NCBI RefSeq assembly: GCF_014107495.1 | Contig: NZ_CP041969.1 | Coordinates: 1,416,001-1,480,000, forward strand | From: Cohnella cholangitidis | Lineage (GTDB): Bacteria > Bacillota > Bacilli > Paenibacillales > Paenibacillaceae | Reading direction: 5' to 3' | DNA: 64,000 nt | Shown here: piece by piece, positions 44,341 to 53,461 of the stretch | Layout of the letters: the number at the start of each line of letters is the position of its first letter | How positions within the stretch are numbered: the stretch's first letter is position 1 | Notes under the pieces: model-generated | Seen by the model: the letters and a program-made list of their open reading frames with translations, nothing else | What the model was told of the DNA's origin: nothing | Database searches by the model: none | Program-made: the position numbers and the translations under genes

Positions 44341-45506
44341 ACGAAATCCTTCGTGGCATGGACGACAACTCCGCCAACGATGGTCGAATGGACAAGCGGA
44401 ATATCCCGCACTTTGCGCACGATGATCACGTCCGCTTGTTTGCCAAGCTCGATCGAGCCGATCGAATCGGCACGGCCTAATGTTTCGGCAGGATTAAGGG
44501 AAGCCATGTTGACCGCTTGATGAAGCGGAACTCCCTCCGTTTCCAGCTTAAAGATGGAATGAAGCAACGAGGCCGGATGATAATCCGAGCATAAAATGTC
44601 GGCAGCGCCCGCCCGAATCGCTTCAACCGCCTTCAGATTACCGTCGTGGGAGCCGCCGCGCACGATATTGGGCGCGCCGACGCATACTCCCATCCCTTGC
44701 CCGAAAGCATATTTTGCCGTATCCAAGCTCAGAGGAAATTCGGACACCGTAGCCCCGAATTCAAGCGAACGATTGACGGACTCTTCGCTATCGTCGTCGT
44801 GCGAAGCGACGGCGATACCGCGTCCGCGCGCTTGAGCGGTTAATTCCTTAAGCTTGTTCCAATCCACTCGGCTTCTTCTTTCCTGCAGCTCCTCGACGAT
44901 TACGTCTACTTCGTCCAAGGTTACTCCCTGATTCTTCATGACATACCGTTGGAAAGCACCCGAACGATGATATTGGCCTTGTCCTGGCGCATGATCCATA
45001 AGAGATAAATAATCGAGCAATCCGTCGTTCATCAGCCTTTGCGCCAACGCGAATCCGGTCAAATGCGAAACCTCGTAGCGCAAATGAACGCCATGGCGAA
45101 TCATAGCCCGCTCCTTGCGCATGCTGGCGATCAGTCCGATCATCTCCGCGACGAGATGTTCTCCGCGCAAGCTTAAGCCAACCCCGAGCGACAGAGAATG
45201 CAACATCGTCGTGATCCCGTGTCCCGCCAGCTTCCGTTCGAATTGCAAGAAAGCCATTTCCATTGGAAACAAGGTATTCGGTCTCGGCTCCACTTCTTTC
45301 TCTATCGCGTCGCAATGAATATCGATTAAGCCAGGCAATACCCAAGCCCCTTCGGCATCGATCGCTTCATCGAAATTTTCCTCGTTTGTTCCCTCATGCT
45401 TAGACGAGATCGACGTAATGACGCCGTCCTGTATCGCGACATCTCCTTGGCTAACGCCATCAGGGCGAACGATGAACCCGCCCTTGATTATCAAACGGTT
45501 GCCCAT
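44337..45506 (-). CDS. phnM: PhnM-like phosphonate triphosphate diphosphatase (amidohydrolase)
   Basis: An amidohydrolase-superfamily enzyme (389 aa from ATG 45506; a longer start at 45557 has its RBS too close). PhnM hydrolyses alpha-D-ribose 1-methylphosphonate 5-triphosphate in C-P lyase phosphonate breakdown. The metal motif DIHCDAIEKEVEPRPN is the PhnM-specific variant of HxH, and SHDDDSEESV and CSDYHPASLL carry further ligands. No other phn gene is in view, so it could be a stand-alone relative acting on a different triphosphate or an amide. The substrate call is therefore less certain than the family. Confidence 0.85.
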   Translation of the reverse strand: MGNRLIIKGGFIVRPDGVSQGDVAIQDGVITSISSKHEGTNEENFDEAIDAEGAWVLPGLIDIHCDAIEKEVEPRPNTLFPMEMAFLQFERKLAGHGITTMLHSLSLGVGLSLRGEHLVAEMIGLIASMRKERAMIRHGVHLRYEVSHLTGFALAQRLMNDGLLDYLSLMDHAPGQGQYHRSGAFQRYVMKNQGVTLDEVDVIVEELQERRSRVDWNKLKELTAQARGRGIAVASHDDDSEESVNRSLEFGATVSEFPLSLDTAKYAFGQGMGVCVGAPNIVRGGSHDGNLKAVEAIRAGAADILCSDYHPASLLHSIFKLETEGVPLHQAVNMASLNPAETLGRADSIGSIELGKQADVIIVRKVRDIPLVHSTIVGGVVVHATKDFV

Positions 45507-45571
45507 GAACAATCCGCCCTCTTCCGATAAAGTTTCTTCCCATTTTATCAGTTCCATCGCCTTTCATACAA

Positions 45572-45602
45572 CAAAACCCGCCGCCAGCTTGGGCGACGGG
45601 CT
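45572..45602 (-). terminator. Intrinsic terminator after prfC
   Basis: A 9-bp GC-rich stem (45577-45585 with 45592-45600, one G-U pair) followed by TTTTG on the minus strand, 15 bases beyond the prfC stop. Confidence 0.75.
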
Positions 45603-45616
45603 TATCACATGCGCGA

Positions 45617-47203
45617 TTAAGGAGCGACTTCCAAAAACTGAAGATCCGGCATGCGTTCCATCGCGGTTCTCATTGCGTATTCGTTCTCGAAAAGCGCGAC
45701 GTCGACGTTGTTCTTGTCTTTCACCAAGATCGAGTTGATACGGAACTTGGACGGATCGACTTTGTCCCCGACGATCCAACGGGCGAACTGGAATTGCGTC
45801 CGGAACAATTGGATATCTACTCCGTATTCGTTCTTCATCCGGTATTCGAACACTTCGAATTGCAATTGGCCAACGACGCCGAGATAAGTATCCTCGAATG
45901 CCCCGACTGAACGGAATACTTGTACCATGCCTTCTTCCGTCAGCTGGTCTAGCCCTTTCAAATACTGTTTCTGTTTGAGCGCGTTCTTGATCGACACTTT
46001 GGAGAAAATTTCCGGCGAGAACGTCGGCAGCTCATCGAATACGATATCCCGCCCTTCGCTCAAGCTATCGCCAATTCGGAAAATACCCGGATCGAACAAG
46101 CCGATAATATCCCCCGGATATGCCGTCTCGACGATATCACGGTCCTGAGCTAGAAATTGCTGCGGCTGGGACAGCTTGATTTCTTTACCGACGCGCACAT
46201 GACGGACGCTCATGCCCCGTTGGAATTTACCCGAGCAAATCCGCAGGAACGCGATGCGGTCGCGATGCGCAGGATTCATATTCGCTTGGATTTTGAAAAT
46301 ATAGCCGGAGAACTTCTCTTCGTCCGGATCGACTGTGCCTTCCGTTGTCTTGCGTTCCGTAGGCTGCGGAGCCAGCTCCAAGAAATTCTCAAGGAACGTC
46401 TGCACGCCGAAGTTATTCACCGCGCTTCCGAAGAAAACCGGCGTCAATTGGCCCGTGCGCACTTTCTCGTAATCGAAGGAATCTCCCGCGACGTCAAGCA
46501 GCTCGAGATCTTGTGCCAGTTGCTCGGCAAGATAGTCGCCGGCCATCTCGCGGATAATCGGATCGTTGTAATCATCCGTCTTGCGGACTTCGATCTCGGT
46601 ATGGTCTTTGCCGTGGAACAGCTCTACTTGGTTTTTCATCCGGTCGTATACGCCGCACAGCTCGCGCCCCATGCCGATCGGCCAGTTCATCGGTACCGAG
46701 CGGATGCCGAGCACGCGTTCGATTTCTTCGAGCAGCTCGAACGGATTTTGTCCTTCGCGGTCAAGCTTGTTTATAAACGTAAAGATCGGAATGCCCCTCT
46801 TGCTGCATACTTGGAACAGCTTGATCGTCTGCGCTTCGACGCCTTTGGCGACGTCGATAAGCATGACCGCGCTATCCGCGGCCGTTAACGTACGATACGT
46901 GTCTTCGCTGAAGTCTTGGTGACCCGGGGTATCCAGAATATTCACCTGTTTGCCTTGATACTGGAACTGCATGACCGACGAAGTAACCGAGATTCCCCGT
47001 TGCTTCTCGATTTCCATCCAGTCGCTCGTCGCGTGTCTCGCCGCTTTGCGCGCTTTGACGGACCCTGCGACGTGAATAGCTCCTCCATAGAGGAGCAGCT
47101 TCTCCGTTAAAGTCGTTTTCCCCGCATCGGGGTGAGAAATTATAGCGAAAGTACGGCGCTTCTCAACCTCTTGCCGTAATTGTTCTGTCGTCTTTTGGCT
47201 CAT
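45617..47203 (-). CDS. prfC: Peptide chain release factor 3
   Basis: A 528-residue translational GTPase that removes RF1/RF2 from the ribosome after termination. The G domain shows ISHPDAGKTT (G1), DTPGHQDFSEDT (G3) and NKLDREGQNP (G4), followed by the translation-factor beta-barrel and an RF3 C-terminal domain. AAGGGAAA lies about 12 bases upstream. Not all Firmicutes have RF3, but it is common in this family. Length and motifs are normal. Confidence 0.96.
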   Translation of the reverse strand: MSQKTTEQLRQEVEKRRTFAIISHPDAGKTTLTEKLLLYGGAIHVAGSVKARKAARHATSDWMEIEKQRGISVTSSVMQFQYQGKQVNILDTPGHQDFSEDTYRTLTAADSAVMLIDVAKGVEAQTIKLFQVCSKRGIPIFTFINKLDREGQNPFELLEEIERVLGIRSVPMNWPIGMGRELCGVYDRMKNQVELFHGKDHTEIEVRKTDDYNDPIIREMAGDYLAEQLAQDLELLDVAGDSFDYEKVRTGQLTPVFFGSAVNNFGVQTFLENFLELAPQPTERKTTEGTVDPDEEKFSGYIFKIQANMNPAHRDRIAFLRICSGKFQRGMSVRHVRVGKEIKLSQPQQFLAQDRDIVETAYPGDIIGLFDPGIFRIGDSLSEGRDIVFDELPTFSPEIFSKVSIKNALKQKQYLKGLDQLTEEGMVQVFRSVGAFEDTYLGVVGQLQFEVFEYRMKNEYGVDIQLFRTQFQFARWIVGDKVDPSKFRINSILVKDKNNVDVALFENEYAMRTAMERMPDLQFLEVAP

Positions 47204-47291
47204 CCGTTTGAGTTTCCCTTCACGATAAAATAACAGCTTCCATTATACCATAAGAAAATCGCTCAAGGATATTTCGGGACGACCGGAAATC

Positions 47292-47326
47292 AAAAAGCTC
47301 CGCCTTTCCACGCAGGAAAGCGGAGC
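47292..47326 (-). terminator. Intrinsic terminator after the MFS transporter gene
   Basis: An about 12-bp GC-rich stem with a single bulge (arms around 47297-47309 and 47315-47326) followed on the minus strand by TTTTT, about 45 bases past the stop codon. Confidence 0.85.
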
Positions 47327-47370
47327 CCCAATACCAAAATCAGTATTTCTAAGTTCGTATTTCTGTACTT

Positions 47371-48939
47371 TTAGTGTCCCGAAACGTATACTTCTTTGCC
47401 TTCCGCGGAGGCGTCGAGCTTCTGGCGACCCATGAAGAAAGCGACGACGAGCGCTAGAACGGCAGGAATGATCGCCCATGCGAACGTGTAGACGATCGAC
47501 GAGGAGAGCATCTTCGTTATCGGATTCAATATCTCAGGCGGAATATGGGCCCGTAACTCCGGCGATAACAACGAGTGCGGATCTTTGAAGTCAAGCCCTT
47601 CCGGCATTTGCCCGCCTGATCCGCCTGCGCCACCAGCGCCGCCCGCGCCGCCTGGAGAGAAAAAGTCCTTCAGCTTGCCCGTAAATACATGGCTTTGAAT
47701 AATTCCGAAAGTCGTAATCCCGATCGTCATGCCCAACGAGCGAATGAAGTTTAGCGTAGAGCTTGCCGTTCCTCGCTGCCGCGCGGTTAGACCATGGATA
47801 GCGGCATTGCTTAGCACCGAGAACGACGCTCCGATTCCCAAGCCGATCAGAACCATGTACAACGTCACGATTAGCCTCGTCGATTCCGAATTCAAAGTCG
47901 CCACGAGCGCCGTACCCGCTACCAGAATCGCTAGCGTTGGAATCATGATGTTCCGATAAGGAAGCTTCGTCATCAGGAATCCACCGGCGGAAGCCGTAAC
48001 GACCGAGCCGACCATCATCGGCAGCAACACGAGCCCCGAATTGGTCGCGGAACCTCCGAGCACGCCCTGAATAAAAATCGGGATGTACACGGAAGCCACG
48101 ATGAATGCCGCTCCGCTGAACAAAGCGCATAGAATGCTGGTCGCGTACAACCGGTTCTTGAACAAGCCGTACGATATAATCGGCTCTTCGACCTTCGTTT
48201 CGTTGATGAGAAAGGCGATCGCAAGTACCGCAAAACCGGCAAACAGACCTAAGATCATAGCGGAGTCCCAATCGTATTGCTTGCCTCCGAGCTCCAAAGC
48301 AAACATCAAACACACGACCGCGCCAACGAGAGTAAACGCGCCGACCCAATCGATCGGTTGCTTGGAATGCTCGTGCGACTCCTTGTAGAAGAACGTCACC
48401 ATTGCGAACGCCAGCACTCCCAAAGGCAGGTTGATGTAAAATATCCATTCCCATGCGATATGGTCCGTAATATACGCTCCGAGCAAAGGACCGAAAATAC
48501 TCGATAATCCGAACACCGCTCCGAATAGTCCGCCAAGTTTGCCGCGAGACTGCAACGGAACCGCATCGAACATGATCGTGAACGCGATCGGAACAAGCGC
48601 GCCTCCGCCGATCCCTTGAATGGCGCGGTACAGGGCCAACTCCGTAATCGAGCTGGCTGTTCCGCATAACGCCGAACCGATCATGAACACGATGATTCCG
48701 AATACGAAAAACCTTTTGCGCCCGTACATATCCGACAGTTTGCCGAAAATCGGCATACCGGCCATCTCCGCAACCATGTAGGCCGACGTTACCCAGACGA
48801 ATTGATCCAATCCGCCGAGCTCTCCGACGATGTTTCCCATCGCCGTGGCGACGATCGTGTTATCCATCGAAGCCATTAGTATTCCAAGCAGCAAGCCCGC
48901 TATAACGATCCCTAGTCTGCTCTTTGCCTGTTGTTTCAT
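47371..48939 (-). CDS. MFS drug exporter, DHA2 (EmrB/QacA) family
   Basis: A 14-helix proton-driven multidrug antiporter (522 aa). Motif A is in GKLSDMYGRKRFFV, motif C-like G-rich segments follow (GGGALVPIAFT, GPLLGAYITD), and helix 1 bears the conserved acidic residue in LMASMDNTIVATAM. A Gly/Ala repeat (GGAGGAGGAGGSGG) forms the long outer loop between the last two helices, as in relatives. The ATG at 48939 is spaced about 11 bases from GGGAG; a GTG at 48951 is too close. It stands alone between two terminators or gaps; substrate unknown. Confidence 0.92.
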   Translation of the reverse strand: MKQQAKSRLGIVIAGLLLGILMASMDNTIVATAMGNIVGELGGLDQFVWVTSAYMVAEMAGMPIFGKLSDMYGRKRFFVFGIIVFMIGSALCGTASSITELALYRAIQGIGGGALVPIAFTIMFDAVPLQSRGKLGGLFGAVFGLSSIFGPLLGAYITDHIAWEWIFYINLPLGVLAFAMVTFFYKESHEHSKQPIDWVGAFTLVGAVVCLMFALELGGKQYDWDSAMILGLFAGFAVLAIAFLINETKVEEPIISYGLFKNRLYATSILCALFSGAAFIVASVYIPIFIQGVLGGSATNSGLVLLPMMVGSVVTASAGGFLMTKLPYRNIMIPTLAILVAGTALVATLNSESTRLIVTLYMVLIGLGIGASFSVLSNAAIHGLTARQRGTASSTLNFIRSLGMTIGITTFGIIQSHVFTGKLKDFFSPGGAGGAGGAGGSGGQMPEGLDFKDPHSLLSPELRAHIPPEILNPITKMLSSSIVYTFAWAIIPAVLALVVAFFMGRQKLDASAEGKEVYVSGH

Positions 48940-48973
48940 TAGTTCGAACACTCCCTATCCTGATTTAAGTCGG

Positions 48974-49645
48974 TTATCTCCGAACGTTCTCTTTAACGAC
49001 CGAGTTTTTGTGAATATGAAGCGAATCCCGGTACTCGACCCGACCTATATGACAGCCTGATCCGATAACGACCCGGTTGCCTCGCACGACGGCAGCGCTC
49101 GTATACTCCAATTCCACGATGTCGCCTTCAATCTCCTCCGCGGTTAATACGGATTCCCCCCTCGTCGTAAAGAAGTTAAGCAGCTTCGTCGCACGGCTTC
49201 GTTTGACGTGAAGCGTAGTTCCTCCGATCTCCCTCGCCTTGCAAGGACCGTACATCTTCACTTCCAACGAGTCCGCGCTGAGCAACCCGAATACGGCGAA
49301 AGCCCCATCCACCTCGAGCGATCCCGCTTCGCAATCTCCTCCGGCATCCAAGTTGCCCGTAAACTTAATATTCTCTACTCGAACTCCGGAAGATACTTTC
49401 ACTTCGCCCCGTCCGCGCACGATCCCCGCTTCAAGGTTCCCTCGAACTTCGCATTCTCCGGTAAGCTTAAGCTCATCTGCCTTTAAGCTCCCTTGTACGC
49501 TAAGCTCGCCGACATGGTGCAGCTTCATGCAATCGACATCGCCGATGAACGTGCTTTCGCCGGTAATCTTGATGTTCCGGTACACTCCGCCGGCTGAAGT
49601 CGTCTCGCCCATCATCTTCAGATCGCGTCTCGTTTGTTCAGCCAC
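48974..49645 (-). CDS. bacF: Bactofilin BacF-like (YhbF)
   Basis: A 223-residue polymer-forming cytoskeletal protein, two linked right-handed beta-helix modules: repeated short strands such as GESTFIGDVDCMKLHHVGEL and LTGECEVRGNLEAGIVRG. It is similar in layout to the upstream gene, so the pair arose by duplication. The start is GTG at 49645 with AGGAGGTGA 6 bases upstream, overlapping the bacE stop. In Bacillus subtilis the yhbE/yhbF products, named BacE and BacF, are needed for normal flagellar motility. The order yhbD-bacE-bacF is conserved here. Confidence 0.85.
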   Translation of the reverse strand: MAEQTRRDLKMMGETTSAGGVYRNIKITGESTFIGDVDCMKLHHVGELSVQGSLKADELKLTGECEVRGNLEAGIVRGRGEVKVSSGVRVENIKFTGNLDAGGDCEAGSLEVDGAFAVFGLLSADSLEVKMYGPCKAREIGGTTLHVKRSRATKLLNFFTTRGESVLTAEEIEGDIVELEYTSAAVVRGNRVVIGSGCHIGRVEYRDSLHIHKNSVVKENVRR

Positions 49646-50324
49646 CGGTCTTCACCTCCTTGCCGACTTTTGCGCCCGGATGAACCTTAAGCGCCGTTCG
49701 GTATTCTACCGTCCCTATCGAACACCCTTTGCCGATGACAATCCGATTTCCTCTTACGATATCCGCCACTGTATTCTCCAGATCGATATCGTCTCCCTCG
49801 ATGACGGACGTTTGAAGCTCCGGGCTGAACTTCGGGAGCATCCAACGCCACAGCTTGCTCCAAGCGCTTTTCGAAGCTGGGCGAACTTGGATGCTCTCCA
49901 CGCCGATCTCCCGGGCTTTGCCTGGACCGTGCAGCGTCAACTCCATCCGGCCCGCATTCAGCAAGCCTCGGACTTCGAATGCGCCCTGCATGTTAAATCG
50001 TTCGATCTCGCAATCCCCGCCGACTTTGACGATTCCGTTAATCGTGCAATGGTCCGATCTTAGGGAGCCCATAATTTTCATATTGCCGTCTATGATCGAC
50101 TTTTGAGCCGTAACGTGCCCATCGATTCTGATATGACCGTCGCAATCCAACTCGTCCGCAACGAGATCGCCGTGGACTTTCGTCATTCCGTTCGAATCGA
50201 AAGTCATGGAGGCGATATTCCCTTCAACGGTTCCGACTCCGTCGATCTTAACTCTCCCGTACTCTCCGCCGCCTGCTTTGCTTACGCCGTTAATGATCAA
50301 ATTCGGTCTTTTGGATAACTCCAT
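49638..50324 (-). CDS. bacE: Bactofilin BacE-like (YhbE)
   Basis: A 228-residue bactofilin-like protein with beta-helical repeats (GRVKIDGVGTVEGNIASM, VGGDCEIERFNMQGAFEVRG). It has no membrane helix; a hydrophobic insert SKLWRWMLPKF interrupts the two repeat blocks and could touch the membrane. It follows yhbD by 14 bases and overlaps bacF by 8, so the three genes form one operon. Role inferred from Bacillus: a membrane-associated scaffold for flagellar basal structures. Confidence 0.85.
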   Translation of the reverse strand: MELSKRPNLIINGVSKAGGGEYGRVKIDGVGTVEGNIASMTFDSNGMTKVHGDLVADELDCDGHIRIDGHVTAQKSIIDGNMKIMGSLRSDHCTINGIVKVGGDCEIERFNMQGAFEVRGLLNAGRMELTLHGPGKAREIGVESIQVRPASKSAWSKLWRWMLPKFSPELQTSVIEGDDIDLENTVADIVRGNRIVIGKGCSIGTVEYRTALKVHPGAKVGKEVKTGG

Positions 50325-50338
50325 GTCCTCACCCGCCC

Positions 50339-50962
50339 CTATACCAATTTTCCTTTTAATTGTTCAATGCTCTCCGCCAAAGATAACCTTGCGATAACCT
50401 TCACTCCGCTTTCGTAATAAAGCTCCGCGGGAACCGACAGCAGAGCAAAGGAGGAAACGCCCATCTTGCGGATGAACACAAGATCGCACGGCTTGCCGTC
50501 GAACTTAGGGAAATGGTCTCGCAGCGTCTGCAGCAATCGTTCCCCTTCCTCCATGCTCATCTCGCCTGCTTGAAGCAGCTTGTCGGCGATATGGAAGTAA
50601 AGCAATCTATCGAATCCGTACACTACGCCGTCAGCGTCTTCGGAAGCGTAACGCTCCATCACTAGAGACGAAACAATGTTTCGTTTCACGACATCATGCT
50701 TCCGCATCTCATACTCCGGCAATATCGGAGAAAACTTGTCGGCTAGCTGATCAAGCGATAAATCCTCCTTCATATTCATGATTTTATCGATACGCGCCAA
50801 TATTAAATCTTTAGGAAAAAACGTCTCTTGTCCCGTGAACGTCGATTTGCGAATAAACCATTCTTCCGGAATGAGTTGTTTTCTCTTCCACCGGTACAAT
50901 TGGCCGTAAGAAATGCCTTTTTCATCGAGTAAATCTTTTTTGGATATCAAATCTCGCTCCAT
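50339..50962 (-). CDS. yhbD: YhbD-like protein with MerR-type helix-turn-helix (DUF4004)
   Basis: A 207-residue protein. Its N-terminus, LISKKDLLDEKGISYGQLYRWKRKQLIPEEW, starts like a MerR-type helix-turn-helix; the rest is an alpha/beta domain of unknown role. GGAGGGA sits 7 bases before the ATG at 50962. It heads the bactofilin operon. A GTAAC/GTTAC palindrome directly upstream (50983-51002) is a candidate operator for autoregulation. In Bacillus the homologue precedes the same two bactofilin genes. Confidence 0.85.
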   Translation of the reverse strand: MERDLISKKDLLDEKGISYGQLYRWKRKQLIPEEWFIRKSTFTGQETFFPKDLILARIDKIMNMKEDLSLDQLADKFSPILPEYEMRKHDVVKRNIVSSLVMERYASEDADGVVYGFDRLLYFHIADKLLQAGEMSMEEGERLLQTLRDHFPKFDGKPCDLVFIRKMGVSSFALLSVPAELYYESGVKVIARLSLAESIEQLKGKLV

Positions 50963-50982
50963 AACGATCCCTCCGCAACGAA

Positions 50983-51002
50983 TGTAACATAACACTGTTA
51001 CG
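50983..51002. promoter_or_regulatory. Palindromic element upstream of yhbD
   Basis: TGTAACATAACACTGTTACG has GTAAC/GTTAC arms and lies 21 bases before the yhbD start, overlapping the expected transcription start. It is a plausible operator for the MerR-like YhbD protein itself. No -35/-10 pair could be fixed with confidence. Confidence 0.35.
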
Positions 51003-51011
51003 TTGTAAAGC

Positions 51012-51038
51012 AAAAAAAGAAAAGAACCCGTAGGTTCT
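51012..51038 (-). terminator. Intrinsic terminator after the formamidase-like gene
   Basis: A compact 6-bp AGAACC/GGTTCT stem with a 4-base loop, followed on the minus strand by TTTCTTTTTTTG, about 34 bases after the stop codon at 51072. Confidence 0.75.
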
Positions 51039-51071
51039 CCTCTCTCTTACCTATAACTTGATATCCTTTGC

Positions 51072-51692
51072 TTACGCCATAAGGAAAGCGCGAGCCGGAG
51101 ACGCATCGATTCCGGTCAGCTTAAGCGGAGCAATCACTAGCGTGTAGTTGCCCGCTTCCACTTCTTTCAAGCGTACGCCTTCGACAATGATGACATCATT
51201 GCGCATAAGCGTGCGATGAGTCGGATATTCCGCTTGAGCGCGTTCGATTCCGAGCGCGTCAGTCGCGATTAGGCCAACGCCGATATCCGCCAAATACTTC
51301 GCCCCGTCCTCCCGCAAGAAGACGAAATCCAACATGAACTCCTCGGTGAGAGAACTAGTCGTTTTGAACAACAACCTCTCCCCGCGTTGAATAGCGAACG
51401 GTTCAAGATCTTCTTTCGTAATAAAATCCTTCAAGTGCGTTAAGTCCAGCACCCGCGCGGGACCTACCAATCGCTCCAACGAAATCGTTTCGATCGTCTC
51501 GCCGCCCGCCAGCATATGCAGCGGAGCATCGACGTGCGTTCCCGTGTGCGTGTTAATCGCGAGCAAGCTTTCATGCGGCTTGCCTTCGTCGTGATTTTGC
51601 ACGTTCGTGATTTTAGGTTTCTTGTGCTCGTAGCTTTTCCACACTTGCATGTTTTCATCGATCGTCATGCTAATATCGTAAATTTTCGGCAT
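51072..51692 (-). CDS. Cyclase/kynurenine-formamidase-like metal hydrolase
   Basis: A 206-residue hydrolase of the PF04199 (KynB-like cyclase) family. The zinc-binding motif is NTHTGTHVDAPLHM, with D and H ligands, and a conserved TDALGIERAQ stretch follows. KynB members hydrolyse N-formylkynurenine; others act on different amides or cyclise products, so the substrate is not determined. The ATG at 51692 has GGAGG 8 bases upstream; it lies 21 bases after zwf and may be co-transcribed with it. No other tryptophan-catabolism gene is in the window. Confidence 0.85.
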   Translation of the reverse strand: MPKIYDISMTIDENMQVWKSYEHKKPKITNVQNHDEGKPHESLLAINTHTGTHVDAPLHMLAGGETIETISLERLVGPARVLDLTHLKDFITKEDLEPFAIQRGERLLFKTTSSLTEEFMLDFVFLREDGAKYLADIGVGLIATDALGIERAQAEYPTHRTLMRNDVIIVEGVRLKEVEAGNYTLVIAPLKLTGIDASPARAFLMA

Positions 51693-51713
51693 TTCGCGCA
51701 CCTCCGAAACGAA

Positions 51714-53279
51714 CTATTTGCTTGTATTTGTTACCCAAATGACGTTGTCTTCTTCTTGTCCGTTAACGGGCCACCAATCGAAACCTTCGTCCGTCAACAG
51801 CTCGGTCGCTTTCTCTGGTCCCCATGAGCCCGCAGGATAAAATTGCAAATCGCCGGAATCTTCTCTCCATGCGGCAGCGATCGGATCGATGAGCTTCCAC
51901 GCGACAGCCAATTCGTCCCAACGAGTGAAGTACGTATGATCTCCGCGCGCCGCGTCGAAAATGAGCCGCTCGTACGCTTCCGGAGTATTCAATCCGACTT
52001 GGCAGCTTTGGCAGAACTCCATCGCTACCGGTTGAACCGTCATGTCGTTGCCAGGCTTCTTGGCATTGAACTTGATGTAGATGCCTTCCATCGGATTAAC
52101 GCGGATGACGAGAAGGTTAGGCTGCAAGTCTTGGCGTTTCGCGAATAGAACGTTGTTCGGCACGTTCTTGAATTCGATGACGATTTCGGTCGATTTGACC
52201 GGCAAGCGCTTGCCCGTACGAACATAGAACGGTACGCCGGCCCAACGGAAGTTGTCGACGAATAGACGAGCCGCGAAGAACGTCTCGGTGACGGACTCCG
52301 GATCGACGGAATCTTCTTGGCGGTAGCCCTTCAGCTCTTTGCCCCTCGAAGCCCCTTGCGCGTATTGTCCTCTAACGATGTTGTTGCGAATTTCTTCGCC
52401 GGAAACGAGATTGCGGATCGAACGAAGCACTTTAACCTTCTCGTCCCGAATATCTTCCGGGTCTAGACGGCTTGGCGGCTCCATGGCGATCATCGTCAGC
52501 ATTTGCAGCATATGGTTCTGGACCATGTCGCGCAACGCTCCGGACTTATTATAATAAGCTCCGCGCTCTTCCACGCCTACCGTTTCCGCTAACGTGATCT
52601 GCACGTTGGCGATGTGGTTATTGTTCCACAGCGGTTCGAAGAAGGCGTTGGACAGGCGGATTACTTCGATGTTCTGAACCATTTCCTTACCGAGGTAATG
52701 ATCGATACGGAATACTTCGTCCTCGCGGAATACTTGACGGATTTCTTCGTTCAAGCGCTCTGCGGACGGATAATCGTAGCCGAAAGGCTTCTCGATGACA
52801 AGGCGATGCCACCCGGTGCTTTCGAGCATGCCTCCATCGCGAAGATTACGGGAAACGTTACCGAACAGCTCCGGCGCGAGCGCCAAATAAAACAAGCGGT
52901 TGCCCGGAATTTGATACTGCGCTTCCAGCTCCTCCGTATGGGACTTCAGCTGTTTGAAAGCATCCACGTTGCCCGTGTCGAGTGATTGATATGTAAAATG
53001 TTCGGCAAAAGCGTTCCATACTTCTTTCTCGCTTGGTTTGTAACGGCAGAACTCCTGAATAGACTCATAAACGTCATCGCGGAATTGAGCTTCGGTACGC
53101 GGTCTCCGAGCTAAGCCGACAATGGCGAAACGTTCCCCTAGCTTCCCTTCCCGGTACAAGCTGTACAAAGCCGGAAACAGTTTTCGGCGGGCCAAATCGC
53201 CCGTAGCTCCGAAAATGAAATAGACCGCTTCATGAGCGGAAATAGATTCGTGTTTGTTGTCCGTCGTCATGGTCCTCAT
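51714..53279 (-). CDS. zwf: Glucose-6-phosphate 1-dehydrogenase
   Basis: First step of the oxidative pentose phosphate pathway: glucose 6-phosphate + NADP+ to 6-phosphogluconolactone + NADPH (521 aa). The nucleotide fold begins FGATGDLARRKLFP, the substrate-binding signature is RIDHYLGKEMVQN, and VIEKPFGYD is conserved. Two ATG codons (53270 and 53279) are equally plausible starts; neither has an ideally spaced Shine-Dalgarno. Length is standard. Confidence 0.96.
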   Translation of the reverse strand: MRTMTTDNKHESISAHEAVYFIFGATGDLARRKLFPALYSLYREGKLGERFAIVGLARRPRTEAQFRDDVYESIQEFCRYKPSEKEVWNAFAEHFTYQSLDTGNVDAFKQLKSHTEELEAQYQIPGNRLFYLALAPELFGNVSRNLRDGGMLESTGWHRLVIEKPFGYDYPSAERLNEEIRQVFREDEVFRIDHYLGKEMVQNIEVIRLSNAFFEPLWNNNHIANVQITLAETVGVEERGAYYNKSGALRDMVQNHMLQMLTMIAMEPPSRLDPEDIRDEKVKVLRSIRNLVSGEEIRNNIVRGQYAQGASRGKELKGYRQEDSVDPESVTETFFAARLFVDNFRWAGVPFYVRTGKRLPVKSTEIVIEFKNVPNNVLFAKRQDLQPNLLVIRVNPMEGIYIKFNAKKPGNDMTVQPVAMEFCQSCQVGLNTPEAYERLIFDAARGDHTYFTRWDELAVAWKLIDPIAAAWREDSGDLQFYPAGSWGPEKATELLTDEGFDWWPVNGQEEDNVIWVTNTSK

Positions 53280-53461
53280 CTTTCTTATATGCAGGATTGG
53301 ATGATCTGATTTTGTCAAATCTCATGAATTGTAGTTTAGCACACTTAACAGGACAACGCTATGTTTTTAACTGTCTTTTCCAAAGCTTAGGCATCTACCC
53401 TTACACGTTTGTCTCGCTTTGAATAAACTGCTTAGAATTTAATTCCATGGAGGATGATAGC

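Noticed and set aside
44337..45506. Part of a C-P lyase phosphonate operon
   Set aside because: No other phn gene is adjacent; only the PhnM-like enzyme is present, so the pathway cannot be claimed.
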